A DNA stretch of 64,000 nt from contig NZ_MRCS01000040.1 of the NCBI RefSeq assembly GCF_002303925.1, positions 1 to 64,000 on the forward strand, given 5' to 3'. Within the stretch, counting starts at the first letter, position 1. Each line of letters starts with the position of its first letter. This document shows, one piece after another, positions 24,547-33,764 of this stretch. Source of the DNA: Pseudomonas sp. ACN8. GTDB taxonomy: Bacteria > Pseudomonadota > Gammaproteobacteria > Pseudomonadales > Pseudomonadaceae. The notes under the pieces were generated by a model. It saw only the letters and a list, made by a program, of their open reading frames with translations, made no database searches and was not told where the DNA came from. A program made the translations under genes and the position numbers.

Positions 24547-26922
24547 TCAGGCCGAAGCTTGACCTTCCGCCAGGAAGAACCAGGTTTCCAGTACGGAGTC
24601 CGGGTTCAACGAAACGCTTTCAATGCCCTGCTCCATCAGCCACTTGGCCAGGTCCGGGTGGTCCGAAGGACCCTGACCGCAGATGCCGATGTATTTGCCG
24701 GCCTTGTTGCACGCGGCAATGGCATTGGCCAGCAGCTTCTTCACCGCCGGATTACGCTCGTCGAACAGGTGGGCGATGATGCCGGAGTCACGGTCCAGGC
24801 CCAGGGTCAGTTGGGTCAGGTCGTTGGAGCCGATGGAGAAACCGTCGAAGAACTCGAGGAACTCTTCAGCCAGGATGGCGTTGGATGGCAGTTCGCACAT
24901 CATGATCACGCGCAGGTCGTTCTGGCCACGAGCCAGACCGTTTTCCGCCAGCAGATCCACCACCTGGCTCGCTTCGCCCAGGGTACGGACGAACGGCACC
25001 ATGATTTCGACGTTGGTCAGGCCCATCTCGTTGCGCACGCGCTTGAGAGCGCGGCATTCGAGTTCGAAGCAGTCACGGAACGATTCGCTGATGTAACGCG
25101 AGGCACCGCGGAAGCCCAGCATCGGGTTTTCTTCTTCCGGTTCGTACAGCTTGCCGCCGATCAGGTTGGCGTATTCGTTGGACTTGAAGTCCGACAGGCG
25201 CACGATGACCTTTTTCGGCCAGAACGCAGCCGCCAGGGTGCTGATGCCTTCAACCAGTTTCTCGACATAGAAGCCGACCGGGTCGTCGTAACCGGCGATG
25301 CGCTTGTCGACGCTTTCCTTGATGTCCAGCGGCAGACCGTCGTAGTTCAGCAGTGCCTTGGGGTGCACGCCGATCATGCGGTTGATGATGAACTCGAGGC
25401 GGGCCAGGCCCACACCGGCGTTCGGCAGCTGCGCGAAGTCGAAGGCACGGTCCGGGTTGCCGACGTTCATCATGATCTTGAACGGCAGCTCCGGCATGGC
25501 GTCCACGGAGTTCTTCTTGATATCGAAGCCCAGTTCGCCTTCGAAGATGAAACCGGTGTCGCCTTCAGCGCAGGAAACGGTCACGCCCTGGCCGTCTTTC
25601 AACAGCTGGGTGGCGTTGCCGCAACCTACTACCGCTGGAATACCCAGCTCGCGAGCGATGATCGCCGCGTGGCAAGTACGTCCGCCACGGTTGGTGACGA
25701 TGGCGCTGGCGCGCTTCATGACCGGTTCCCAGTCCGGGTCGGTCATGTCGGAAACCAGTACGTCGCCTGGCTGGACCTTGTCCATCTCGGACACGTCCTT
25801 GATGATGCGGACCTTGCCGGCGCCGATGCGCTGACCGATGGCACGACCTTCCACTAGCACGGTACCGGTCTCTTTCAACAGGTAACGTTCCATGACGTTG
25901 GCCTGGGTGCGGCTCTTCACGGTTTCCGGACGGGCCTGCACGATGTACAGTTTGCCGTCGTCACCGTCCTTGGCCCACTCGATGTCCATCGGGCACTTGT
26001 AATGCTTCTCGATGATCATCGCCTGCTTGGCCAGCTCGCTGACTTCAGCGTCGGTCAGGCAGAAACGTGCGCGTTCAGCCTTGTCCACGTCGACGGTCTT
26101 GACCGAACGACCGGCCTTGGCCTCGTCGCCGTAGATCATCTTGATGGCCTTGCTGCCCAGGTTGCGGCGCAGGATGGCCGGACGACCGGCTGCCAGCGTG
26201 CCTTTGTGGACGTAGAACTCATCCGGGTTCACTGCGCCTTGTACGACGGTTTCGCCCAGGCCGTAGGCGCCGGTGATGAACACCACGTCACGGAAGCCCG
26301 ATTCGGTATCGAGGGTGAACATCACGCCGGCGGTGCCGGTTTCGGAGCGGACCATGCGCTGCACACCAGCGGACAGGGCGACCAGCTTGTGGTCGAAGCC
26401 CTGGTGCACGCGATAGGAAATGGCACGGTCGTTGAACAGCGAGGCGAACACCTCTTTGGCGGCGCGAATGACGTTTTCGACACCACGGATGTTCAGGAAG
26501 GTTTCCTGCTGGCCGGCAAAGGATGCGTCCGGCAAGTCTTCGGCGGTGGCCGAAGAACGCACGGCCACGGCCATGTCAGGGTTGCCGGCGGACAGCGTGG
26601 CGAACGCGGTACGGATTTCGGCATTCAGTTTTTCAGGGAACTCGGCTTCCATGATCCATTGGCGGATCTGGGCACCGGTCTTGGCCAGGGCATTCACGTC
26701 ATCGACGTCCAGGGCATCGAGCGCATCGTGAATCTGCTGATTCAGGCCGCTCAGTTCCAGGAAGTCACGATAAGCCTGAGCGGTCGTGGCGAAGCCGCCG
26801 GGCACCGATACACCGGCACCTGCAAGGTTGCTGATCATCTCGCCCAGGGATGCGTTCTTGCCCCCCACATGCTCTACATCATGGACGCCGAGCTTATCGA
26901 GGGAAACTACGTACTCTACCAA
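24547..26922 (-). CDS. ppsA: phosphoenolpyruvate synthase
   Basis: 791 residues, starting with TTG (MVEYVVSLDKLG) behind GGAG eight bases upstream. An ATP-grasp pyruvate-phosphate dikinase domain (VGGKNASLGEM, then VAVRSSATAEDLPDASFAGQQ) is followed by the phosphohistidine domain, where GGRTCHAAIIARELG contains the catalytic His, and a PEP-binding barrel (SNDLTQLTLGLDRDS, IGICGQGPSDHP with the catalytic Cys). It converts pyruvate, ATP and water to PEP for gluconeogenesis. It is divergent from its regulator ppsR. Confidence 0.97.
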   Translation of the reverse strand: MVEYVVSLDKLGVHDVEHVGGKNASLGEMISNLAGAGVSVPGGFATTAQAYRDFLELSGLNQQIHDALDALDVDDVNALAKTGAQIRQWIMEAEFPEKLNAEIRTAFATLSAGNPDMAVAVRSSATAEDLPDASFAGQQETFLNIRGVENVIRAAKEVFASLFNDRAISYRVHQGFDHKLVALSAGVQRMVRSETGTAGVMFTLDTESGFRDVVFITGAYGLGETVVQGAVNPDEFYVHKGTLAAGRPAILRRNLGSKAIKMIYGDEAKAGRSVKTVDVDKAERARFCLTDAEVSELAKQAMIIEKHYKCPMDIEWAKDGDDGKLYIVQARPETVKSRTQANVMERYLLKETGTVLVEGRAIGQRIGAGKVRIIKDVSEMDKVQPGDVLVSDMTDPDWEPVMKRASAIVTNRGGRTCHAAIIARELGIPAVVGCGNATQLLKDGQGVTVSCAEGDTGFIFEGELGFDIKKNSVDAMPELPFKIMMNVGNPDRAFDFAQLPNAGVGLARLEFIINRMIGVHPKALLNYDGLPLDIKESVDKRIAGYDDPVGFYVEKLVEGISTLAAAFWPKKVIVRLSDFKSNEYANLIGGKLYEPEEENPMLGFRGASRYISESFRDCFELECRALKRVRNEMGLTNVEIMVPFVRTLGEASQVVDLLAENGLARGQNDLRVIMMCELPSNAILAEEFLEFFDGFSIGSNDLTQLTLGLDRDSGIIAHLFDERNPAVKKLLANAIAACNKAGKYIGICGQGPSDHPDLAKWLMEQGIESVSLNPDSVLETWFFLAEGQASA

Positions 26923-27096
26923 GGTGATCTCTCCACTAACTGTGTTGGAAAAGCTCAGAAACCGGCTGCTTGAATGTGCATTTGCCGGCTATATGGCCTG
27001 GACCTGGAAAATAAGTGAGAATGCGGGCCAATGGCGGCCGGCAAATCGCGCCTATCATATCCAAGATTCGTCACTAGCTTAAGGCCCAAGGTGCAA

Positions 27097-27915
27097 ATGA
27101 AACGATCTGCTTTCTTTATCTCCGATGGTACCGGTATTACTGCCGAAACCCTGGGTCAAAGCCTTCTGGCGCAGTTCGAAAACATTACCTTCAGCAAAGT
27201 CACGCGGCCGTACATCGACAACGTGGACAAAGCTCGGGCCATGGTACAACAAATCAACAAAGCCGCCGAAACCGACGGCTTCCGTCCGATTATCTTCGAC
27301 ACCATCGTCAATCAGGACATTCGTGAGATTCTCGCAACCTCGAATGGTTTCATGATCGACATTTTCTCGACGTTCCTGGCACCGCTTGAACAGGAACTGA
27401 CCGAGCATTCTTCCTACACCGTGGGCAAGTCCCACTCCATCGGCGCCAACACCAATTACATGGAGCGTATCGAGGCCGTTAACTTCGCCCTCGACAACGA
27501 CGACGGCGCCCGCACGCACTATTACGACAAGGCCGACCTGATACTAGTGGGCGTGTCGCGATGTGGTAAGACGCCGACGTGCCTGTACATGGCGATGCAA
27601 TTCGGTATCCGTGCAGCCAACTATCCGCTGACCGAAGACGACATGGAACGCCTGCAACTGCCGTCCGCCCTGCGCGCCCACCAGCACAAGCTGTTCGGTC
27701 TGACCATCGACCCCGACCGCCTCACCGCGATCCGCAACGAGCGCAAGCCCAACAGCCGCTATTCGAGCTACGCCCAGTGCGAGTTCGAAGTGCGCGAGGT
27801 GGAAAACCTGTTCCGCCGCGAGAACATCCCGAACATCAACTCCACGCATTTTTCCGTGGAGGAAATCTCCGCGAAAATCCTTGTGGAGAAAGGCGTCGAG
27901 CGGCGGTTCAAATAA
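27097..27915 (+). CDS. ppsR: PEP synthase regulatory protein (kinase/pyrophosphorylase)
   Basis: 272 residues from MKRSAFFISDG. DUF299 family with the P-loop GVSRCGKTPT near residue 152. It uses ADP to phosphorylate a threonine next to the catalytic His of PEP synthase and inactivates it, and uses phosphate to reverse this. Divergent pairing with ppsA (174 bp apart) supports this over the PPDK-directed paralogues. The codons upstream of the ATG are open but have no ribosome site; AAGG lies just ahead of this start. Confidence 0.95.
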   Translation: MKRSAFFISDGTGITAETLGQSLLAQFENITFSKVTRPYIDNVDKARAMVQQINKAAETDGFRPIIFDTIVNQDIREILATSNGFMIDIFSTFLAPLEQELTEHSSYTVGKSHSIGANTNYMERIEAVNFALDNDDGARTHYYDKADLILVGVSRCGKTPTCLYMAMQFGIRAANYPLTEDDMERLQLPSALRAHQHKLFGLTIDPDRLTAIRNERKPNSRYSSYAQCEFEVREVENLFRRENIPNINSTHFSVEEISAKILVEKGVERRFK

Positions 27916-27938
27916 ATCTCTATTGCCTGTTCTGGCCT

Positions 27939-28014
27939 CATCGCTAGCAGGCTAGCTCCCACAGTTGATTTGTGTTCACCGCAGATCCCTGTGGGAGCTA
28001 GCCTGCCAGCGATT
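27939..28014. repeat. variant REPIN with GCTAGC cores
   Basis: Arms 27939-27964 and 27989-28014 follow the REP plan, but GCGAGC/GCTCGC is replaced by GCTAGC in both arms (CATCGCTAGCAGGCTAGCTCCCACA), a paired substitution that keeps the hairpin. The right arm has one further change (CCAGCG). Confidence 0.85.
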
Positions 28015-28032
28015 GAACGATAACGCGGTCTC

Positions 28033-29517
28033 CTAGATAACAAACAAATCCACAAACCGGTTTACCGCTGTCGCCTCGAGTTTCTGCTGATCCTTGCACA
28101 GCGCGAAAATCTCCTCACTGCGCTGCCCGGTGAATCGTGTCAGCAAGTTCGCCCTGAACTTGTCCTCCAGCAACGGAATCCCTTCAGCCCGACGCCGACG
28201 ATGCCCGATCGGGTACTCCACCACTACATTTTCGGTACTCGAACCGTCCTTGAAAAACACCTGCACCGCGTTGGCAATCGAGCGTTTGTCGGGCTCCAGA
28301 TACTCGCGGGTGAAACGCGGCTCCTCAACAATCACCATCTTGTCGCGCAGCACATCGATGATCGGATGTGCCTTGTGAAAATCATCTTCGTAGTACTCGG
28401 CAACCAGATTGCCGAAAGCCAGCGGTACAGCCGTCATGTACTGGATGCAGTGATCGCGATCAGCAGCATTGGCCAGTGGGCCGACCTTGGAAATGATGCG
28501 AATCGCCGACTCGTGCGTAGTAATCACGATCCTGTCGATTTCATGCAGTCGATTGCGCACCTGCGGGTGCAGAGTCACCGCCGCCTCACAGGCCGTTTGC
28601 GCGTGGAACTCGGCCGGAAAACTGATCTTGAACAACACGTTCTCCATCACATAACTGCCATACGTCCGCGAAAAACTGAACGCACGCTTGTCTTCAGGCT
28701 TGAGCGCCAGATCATTGTTGGTGTGGCTGAACAATACGTCGTAAAACCCCCACTGCCTGGCACTCAATACACCGGGAATGCCCATCTCGCCGCGCATCGC
28801 CATGTCCGCCAAACGCACGCCACGACTGGACGCATCACCCGCCGCCCAGGATTTACGCGAACCGGCATTCGGTGCATGCCGATACGTGCGCAATGCCTGA
28901 CCGTCAGCAAAGGCATGAGACAACGCCGACAACAACTGCTCGCGATTGGCACCCATCAGCTTGGCTGTGACCGCGGTAGAGGCGACTTTCACCAGAATGA
29001 CGTGATCGAGGCCGACACGGTTGAACGAGTTTTCCAGGGCGATCACGCCTTGAATCTCGTGGGCCATGATCATCGCTTCAAGCACTGTACGCATGGTCAG
29101 CGGTGCCACGCCATTGGCCAGGTGCTTTTGTGATAAATGGTCGGCTACGGCGAGAATACCGCCGAGGTTGTCCGACGGATGCCCCCACTCCGCCGCGAGC
29201 CAGGTGTCGTTGTAGTCGAGCCAGCGCACGATGCAGCCGATGTCCCACGCCGCCTTCACCGGATCGAGTCGGTAACTGGTCCCCGGCACCCGGGCGCCGA
29301 ACGGCACGACGGTGCCTTCCACCACGGGTCCCAGATGCTTGGTGCACTCCGGAAAACGCAGGGCCAGCAGGCCGCAACCCAAGGTATCGATCAGGCAGTT
29401 GCGCGCGGTATCCAGCGCCTCTGCGGACTCGATCTTGTAGTTGAGGACGTAATCGGCAATGTCCTGCAGGACCTTGTCGTAGTCCGGACGGTTGTTCAGG
29501 TCGACGTTGGCACTCAT
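28033..29517 (-). CDS. prpD: 2-methylcitrate dehydratase
   Basis: 494 residues, MmgE/PrpD family. Signatures include the N-terminal ARNCLIDTLGCGLLAL, PGTSYRLDPVKAAWDIGC-type residues around the active site, and WAAGDASSRGVRLADMA. In the methylcitrate cycle it dehydrates 2-methylcitrate to 2-methylaconitate. Pseudomonas genomes with acnD-prpF often keep prpD too, so the two routes may be redundant. It is the last gene of the prp cluster, separated from prpF by 198 bp that include a REPIN. Confidence 0.95.
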   Translation of the reverse strand: MSANVDLNNRPDYDKVLQDIADYVLNYKIESAEALDTARNCLIDTLGCGLLALRFPECTKHLGPVVEGTVVPFGARVPGTSYRLDPVKAAWDIGCIVRWLDYNDTWLAAEWGHPSDNLGGILAVADHLSQKHLANGVAPLTMRTVLEAMIMAHEIQGVIALENSFNRVGLDHVILVKVASTAVTAKLMGANREQLLSALSHAFADGQALRTYRHAPNAGSRKSWAAGDASSRGVRLADMAMRGEMGIPGVLSARQWGFYDVLFSHTNNDLALKPEDKRAFSFSRTYGSYVMENVLFKISFPAEFHAQTACEAAVTLHPQVRNRLHEIDRIVITTHESAIRIISKVGPLANAADRDHCIQYMTAVPLAFGNLVAEYYEDDFHKAHPIIDVLRDKMVIVEEPRFTREYLEPDKRSIANAVQVFFKDGSSTENVVVEYPIGHRRRRAEGIPLLEDKFRANLLTRFTGQRSEEIFALCKDQQKLEATAVNRFVDLFVI

Positions 29518-29609
29518 GTTCGATTCACTCTATGAAGTGGGTCGTTGATGGGACCTCGATTCAGGGCATTCTCAGTCAATGACAATTCTTACTATTGAAA
29601 TCCATTCCA

Positions 29610-29701
29610 CTGTGGGAGTGAGCTTGCTCGCGATGGCGTCGGCACATCCAGCATTGATGTCGTCTGACACTCAGCTATCGCGAGCAAGCTCGCTCCCACA
29701 G
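29610..29701. repeat. REPIN between prpF and prpD
   Basis: Arms begin at 29610 and end at 29701 with the TGTGGGAG/CTCCCACA tail. The left arm has GAGTGAGC for GAGCGAGC. It occupies most of the gap between two genes of the same pathway and strand. Confidence 0.9.
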
Positions 29702-29715
29702 GGTTTTCGGTGATC

Positions 29716-30906
29716 TTAGAAAGAATCACCCGGCACACGCACAAAGCCTTCCATCAACACCCGCGCACTGCGGCTCATGATTGCCTTGTTCACAGTCCAC
29801 TCGCCGTTCACCAGACTGGCCTCGGCGCCTACACGCAAAGTGCCGGACGGATGTCCGAAGCGCACCGCGTTGCGTTCGATGCCGCCCGCTGCGAGGTTGA
29901 CCAGAGTGCCGGTGATCGCTGCCGCCGTGCCGATTGCGACGGCCGCCGTGCCCATCATTGCGTGGTGCAGCTTGCCCATGGACAACGCACGCACCAACAG
30001 GTCGACATCGCCTGCCGCAATGGCTTTGCCGCTGGACGAAACGTAGTCCGCCGGCTTGGCCACGAAGGCCACTTTTGGTGTGTGTTGGCGTTTGGCCGCT
30101 TCGTCGATATTGGCAATCAGGCCCATGCGCAATGCACCGTAAGCGCGGATGGTTTCGAACATCAGCAAGGCTTTCGGGTCGCCATTGATCGCGCCCTGCA
30201 ACTCGGTGCCCTTGTAGCCGAGGTCTTCGGCATTGACGAAAATCGTCGGGATGCCGGCGTTGATCATGGTCGCCTTGAAGGTACCGACGCCGGGCACTTC
30301 CAGGTCATCCACGAGGTTGCCGGTAGGGAACATCGAACCGCCGCCGCCCTCTTCGTCCGCCGCCGGATCGAGGAACTCGATCTGCACTTCGGCCGCCGGG
30401 AAGGTCACGCCGTCGAGTTCGAAATCGCCGGTCTCCTGCACTTCACCATTGGTGATCGGCACGTGGGCGATGATGGTCTTGCCAATGTTGGCCTGCCACA
30501 CGCGAACCACCGCCACGCCGTTGTGCGGGATGCGGCTGGCGTCGACCAGGCCATTGCTGACGGCAAACGAACCGACCGCCGCCGACAGGTTGCCGCAGTT
30601 GCCGCTCCAGTCCACGAAAGGCTTGTCGATGGACACCTGACCGAACAGGTAATCGACATCGTGAGCAGCCTTGATGCTTTTCGACAGGATCACGGTTTTG
30701 CTGGTGCTGGAAGTCGCGCCGCCCATACCGTCGATTTGCTTGTCGTACGGGTCGGGGCTGCCGATCACGCGCAGCAACAAAGCGTCGCGGGCCGGGCCCG
30801 GGACCTGTGCCGCTTCAGGCAAATCCTTCAGGCTGAAAAACACACCTTTGCTGGTGCCGCCGCGCATGTAAGTTGCTGGAATCTTGATCTGAGCTGCGTG
30901 AGCCAT
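29716..30906 (-). CDS. prpF: 2-methylaconitate cis-trans isomerase
   Basis: 396 residues from MAHAAQIKIPATYMRGGTS; fourteen upstream codons that remain open are discarded because they run from the spacer. The diaminopimelate-epimerase-like fold shows RGGTSKGVFF, DWSGNCGN and GQVSIDKPF. PrpF isomerises the trans-2-methylaconitate made by AcnD so that ordinary aconitase can hydrate it. It follows acnD in the operon. Confidence 0.95.
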   Translation of the reverse strand: MAHAAQIKIPATYMRGGTSKGVFFSLKDLPEAAQVPGPARDALLLRVIGSPDPYDKQIDGMGGATSSTSKTVILSKSIKAAHDVDYLFGQVSIDKPFVDWSGNCGNLSAAVGSFAVSNGLVDASRIPHNGVAVVRVWQANIGKTIIAHVPITNGEVQETGDFELDGVTFPAAEVQIEFLDPAADEEGGGGSMFPTGNLVDDLEVPGVGTFKATMINAGIPTIFVNAEDLGYKGTELQGAINGDPKALLMFETIRAYGALRMGLIANIDEAAKRQHTPKVAFVAKPADYVSSSGKAIAAGDVDLLVRALSMGKLHHAMMGTAAVAIGTAAAITGTLVNLAAGGIERNAVRFGHPSGTLRVGAEASLVNGEWTVNKAIMSRSARVLMEGFVRVPGDSF

Positions 30907-30932
30907 GGTGCTCTTACTCCTAACCTTGAAAA

Positions 30933-30961
30933 CAGACACGGGACTCAAAGTCCCGTGTCTG
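30933..30961 (-). terminator. terminator-like hairpin between acnD and prpF
   Basis: A perfect 13-bp stem, CAGACACGGGACT (30933-30945) against its complement (30949-30961), with a three-base loop. On the transcribed minus strand it is followed by TTTTC. It sits inside the operon and could lower prpF-prpD transcript levels or stabilise the acnD 3' end. Confidence 0.75.
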
Positions 30962-30971
30962 CACAGCTGTA

Positions 30972-33566
30972 TTAAACGGCAACCGCCGATTCTTCGAGGA
31001 AGTCCTGGGCGAAGCGTTGCAACACGCCGCCAGCCTCGTAGATCGACACTTCTTCAGCGGTGTCCAGGCGGCAGGTCACCGGCACATCGACGCGTTCGCC
31101 GTTCTTGCGATGGATCACCAGCGTCAGCTCGGCACGCGGGGTGCGGTCGCCAATCACGTCGTAGGTTTCGCTGCCGTCGATGGCCAGGGTGTGGCGGTTG
31201 GTGCCCGGCTTGAATTCCAGCGGCAACACGCCCATGCCCACCAGGTTGGTGCGGTGAATGCGCTCGAAACCTTCGGCTGCAATCGCTTCCACACCGGCCA
31301 GACGCACGCCCTTCGCCGCCCAGTCGCGGGACGAACCCTGACCGTAGTCTTGACCTGCGATGATGATCAGCGGCTGCTTGCGCTCCATGTAGGTCTCGAT
31401 GGCTTCCCACATGCGCATCACTTTGCCTTCCGGCTCGACACGGGCCAGCGAACCCTGCTTGACCTTGCCGTTTTCCTGAACCATTTCGTTGAACAGTTTC
31501 GGGTTGGCGAAGGTCGCGCGCTGCGCGGTCAGGTGGTCACCACGGTGAGTCGCGTAAGAGTTGAAGTCCTCTTCCGGCAGGCCCATTTTCGCCAGGTATT
31601 CGCCGGCGGCGCTGTCGAGCATGATGGCGTTGGACGGCGACAGGTGATCGGTGGTGATGTTATCCGGCAGCACTGCCAGAGGGCGCATGCCCTTGAGCGG
31701 ACGAGCGCCGGCCAGCGCGCCTTCCCAGTACGGCGGACGGCGGATGTAGGTGCTCATTTCGCGCCAGTCGTACAGCGGCGCGACTTTCGGGCCGGTGTCT
31801 TCGTGGATGGCGAACATCGGGATGTACACCTGGCGGAACTGCTCCGGCTTGACCGAAGCTTTCACCACGGCGTCGATTTCTTCGTCGCTCGGCCAGATGT
31901 CTTTAAGGCGGATTTCCTTGCCATCCACCACGCCCAGCACATCTTTTTCGATGTCGAAACGGATGGTGCCGGCGATGGCGTAAGCAACGACCAATGGCGG
32001 CGACGCGAGGAACGCCTGCTTGGCATACGGGTGAATCCGGCCGTCGAAGTTGCGGTTACCAGACAACACGGCAGTGGCGTACAGGTCGCGGTCGATGATC
32101 TCCTGCTGGATCACCGGGTCCAGTGCGCCGGACATGCCATTGCAGGTGGTGCAGGCGAAGGCCACGACGCCGAAACCGAGCTGGTCCAGCTCTTCGGTCA
32201 AACCGGCTTCATCGAGGTACAGCGCGACGGTTTTCGAACCCGGTGCCAGGGACGACTTGACCCATGGTTTGCGGGTCAGGCCGAGCTTGTTGGCGTTGCG
32301 CGCCAGCAGGCCGGCGGCGATCACGTTGCGCGGGTTGCTGGTGTTGGTGCAGCTGGTGATGGCGGCGATGATCACCGCGCCGTCCGGCATTTGACCCGGC
32401 ACATCGTCCCATTGGCCGGAAATGCCTTTGGCTGCCAGATCCGAAACCGCGACACGAGCGTGCGGGTTGCTCGGGCCAGCCATGTTGCGCACGACCGAAG
32501 ACAGGTCGAAGGTCAGGCCACGTTCGTACTGCGCGCCTTTGAGGCTGTCGGCCCACAGACCGGTCTGCTTGGCGTAGTTCTCAACCAGTTGCACCTGCTC
32601 GTCTTCACGGCCGGTGAGTTTGAGGTAGTCGATGGTCTGCTGGTCGATGTAGAACATCGCCGCCGTGGCGCCGTATTCCGGGGCCATGTTGGAGATGGTC
32701 GCGCGGTCGCCGAGGGTCAGCTTTGACGCGCCTTCGCCAAAGAACTCCAGCCACGCGCCAACGACTTTTTGCTGGCGCAGGAACTCGGTCAGCGCCAGCA
32801 CCATGTCGGTGGCGGTGATGCCCGGTTGCAGCTTGCCTGTCAGTTCGACACCAACGCTTTCCGGCAGACGCATCCACGATGCGCGGCCAAGCATCACGCT
32901 TTCGGCTTCGAGACCACCGACACCGATGGCGATCACGCCCAACGCATCGACGTGCGGGGTGTGGCTGTCGGTGCCGACGCAGGTATCAGGGAAGGCCACG
33001 CCGTCACGCACCTGGATCACCGGAGACATCTTCTCCAGGTTGATCTGGTGCATGATGCCGTTGCCCGGTGGGATCACGTCGACGTTCTTGAACGCCTTCT
33101 TGGTCCAGTTGATGAAGTGGAAACGGTCTTCGTTGCGACGGTCTTCAATGGCGCGGTTCTTCTCGAACGCCTCGGGATCGAAACCACCGCGCTCCACGGC
33201 CAGAGAGTGGTCGACGATCAGTTGGGTCGGCACCACCGGGTTGACTTGCGCAGGATCGCCGCCTTGCAGAGCGATGGCGTCACGCAGGCCGGCGAGGTCG
33301 ACCAGCGCGGTCTGGCCGAGAATGTCGTGGCACACCACGCGAGCCGGGAACCACGGGAAGTCGAGGTCGCGCTTGCGCTCGATGAATTGCTTCAGGGATT
33401 CGGTGAGCGTGGCCGGGTCGCAGCGACGCACAAGGTTTTCCGCCAGCACACGGGAGGTGTACGGCAGGGTGTCGTAGGCGCCAGGCTGGATCGCCTCGAC
33501 TGCCGCGCGGACATCGAAGTAATCCAGGTGGCTGCCAGGCAGCGATTTGCGGAATTCAGTGTTCAT
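30972..33566 (-). CDS. acnD: Fe/S-dependent 2-methylcitrate dehydratase AcnD
   Basis: 864 residues, aconitase family. The [4Fe-4S] ligands are visible in ITSCTNTSNP and in CTTCNGMSG (CxxC); substrate residues occur in VGTDSHTPHVDALGV and GQDYGQGSSRDWAAKG. It dehydrates 2-methylcitrate to trans-2-methylaconitate and works with PrpF. It lies third in prpB-prpC-acnD-prpF-prpD, after a REPIN-filled gap. Confidence 0.96.
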   Translation of the reverse strand: MNTEFRKSLPGSHLDYFDVRAAVEAIQPGAYDTLPYTSRVLAENLVRRCDPATLTESLKQFIERKRDLDFPWFPARVVCHDILGQTALVDLAGLRDAIALQGGDPAQVNPVVPTQLIVDHSLAVERGGFDPEAFEKNRAIEDRRNEDRFHFINWTKKAFKNVDVIPPGNGIMHQINLEKMSPVIQVRDGVAFPDTCVGTDSHTPHVDALGVIAIGVGGLEAESVMLGRASWMRLPESVGVELTGKLQPGITATDMVLALTEFLRQQKVVGAWLEFFGEGASKLTLGDRATISNMAPEYGATAAMFYIDQQTIDYLKLTGREDEQVQLVENYAKQTGLWADSLKGAQYERGLTFDLSSVVRNMAGPSNPHARVAVSDLAAKGISGQWDDVPGQMPDGAVIIAAITSCTNTSNPRNVIAAGLLARNANKLGLTRKPWVKSSLAPGSKTVALYLDEAGLTEELDQLGFGVVAFACTTCNGMSGALDPVIQQEIIDRDLYATAVLSGNRNFDGRIHPYAKQAFLASPPLVVAYAIAGTIRFDIEKDVLGVVDGKEIRLKDIWPSDEEIDAVVKASVKPEQFRQVYIPMFAIHEDTGPKVAPLYDWREMSTYIRRPPYWEGALAGARPLKGMRPLAVLPDNITTDHLSPSNAIMLDSAAGEYLAKMGLPEEDFNSYATHRGDHLTAQRATFANPKLFNEMVQENGKVKQGSLARVEPEGKVMRMWEAIETYMERKQPLIIIAGQDYGQGSSRDWAAKGVRLAGVEAIAAEGFERIHRTNLVGMGVLPLEFKPGTNRHTLAIDGSETYDVIGDRTPRAELTLVIHRKNGERVDVPVTCRLDTAEEVSIYEAGGVLQRFAQDFLEESAVAV

Positions 33567-33636
33567 CGGTCAGGACTCGGTCACGGTAGTTACAAAAGGC
33601 GGGGCCTGGCACCGGGTTCGAAATCAACACGATCCA

Positions 33637-33721
33637 CTGTAGGAGCGAGCCTGCTCGCGATGGTGTGTCAGACGACACCCGTGTGAATGACACACCATCG
33701 CGAGCAGGCTCGCTCCTACAG
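33637..33721. repeat. REPIN between prpC and acnD, 34-bp perfect arms
   Basis: Arms 33637-33670 and 33688-33721 are exact reverse complements because GTGTGTCA next to the REP unit is also inverted. The 17-bp loop makes this one of the most compact and stable hairpins of the window. It lies inside the prp operon. Confidence 0.92.
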
Positions 33722-33764
33722 GGATCTGCGTTGAATTCAGATCCCTGCGTCAAACCTCCACCAT

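Noticed and set aside
31017..32726. A 569-codon plus-strand frame opposite acnD
   Set aside because: Antisense shadow in a high-GC gene; the translation is His/Gln/Arg-rich without motifs.
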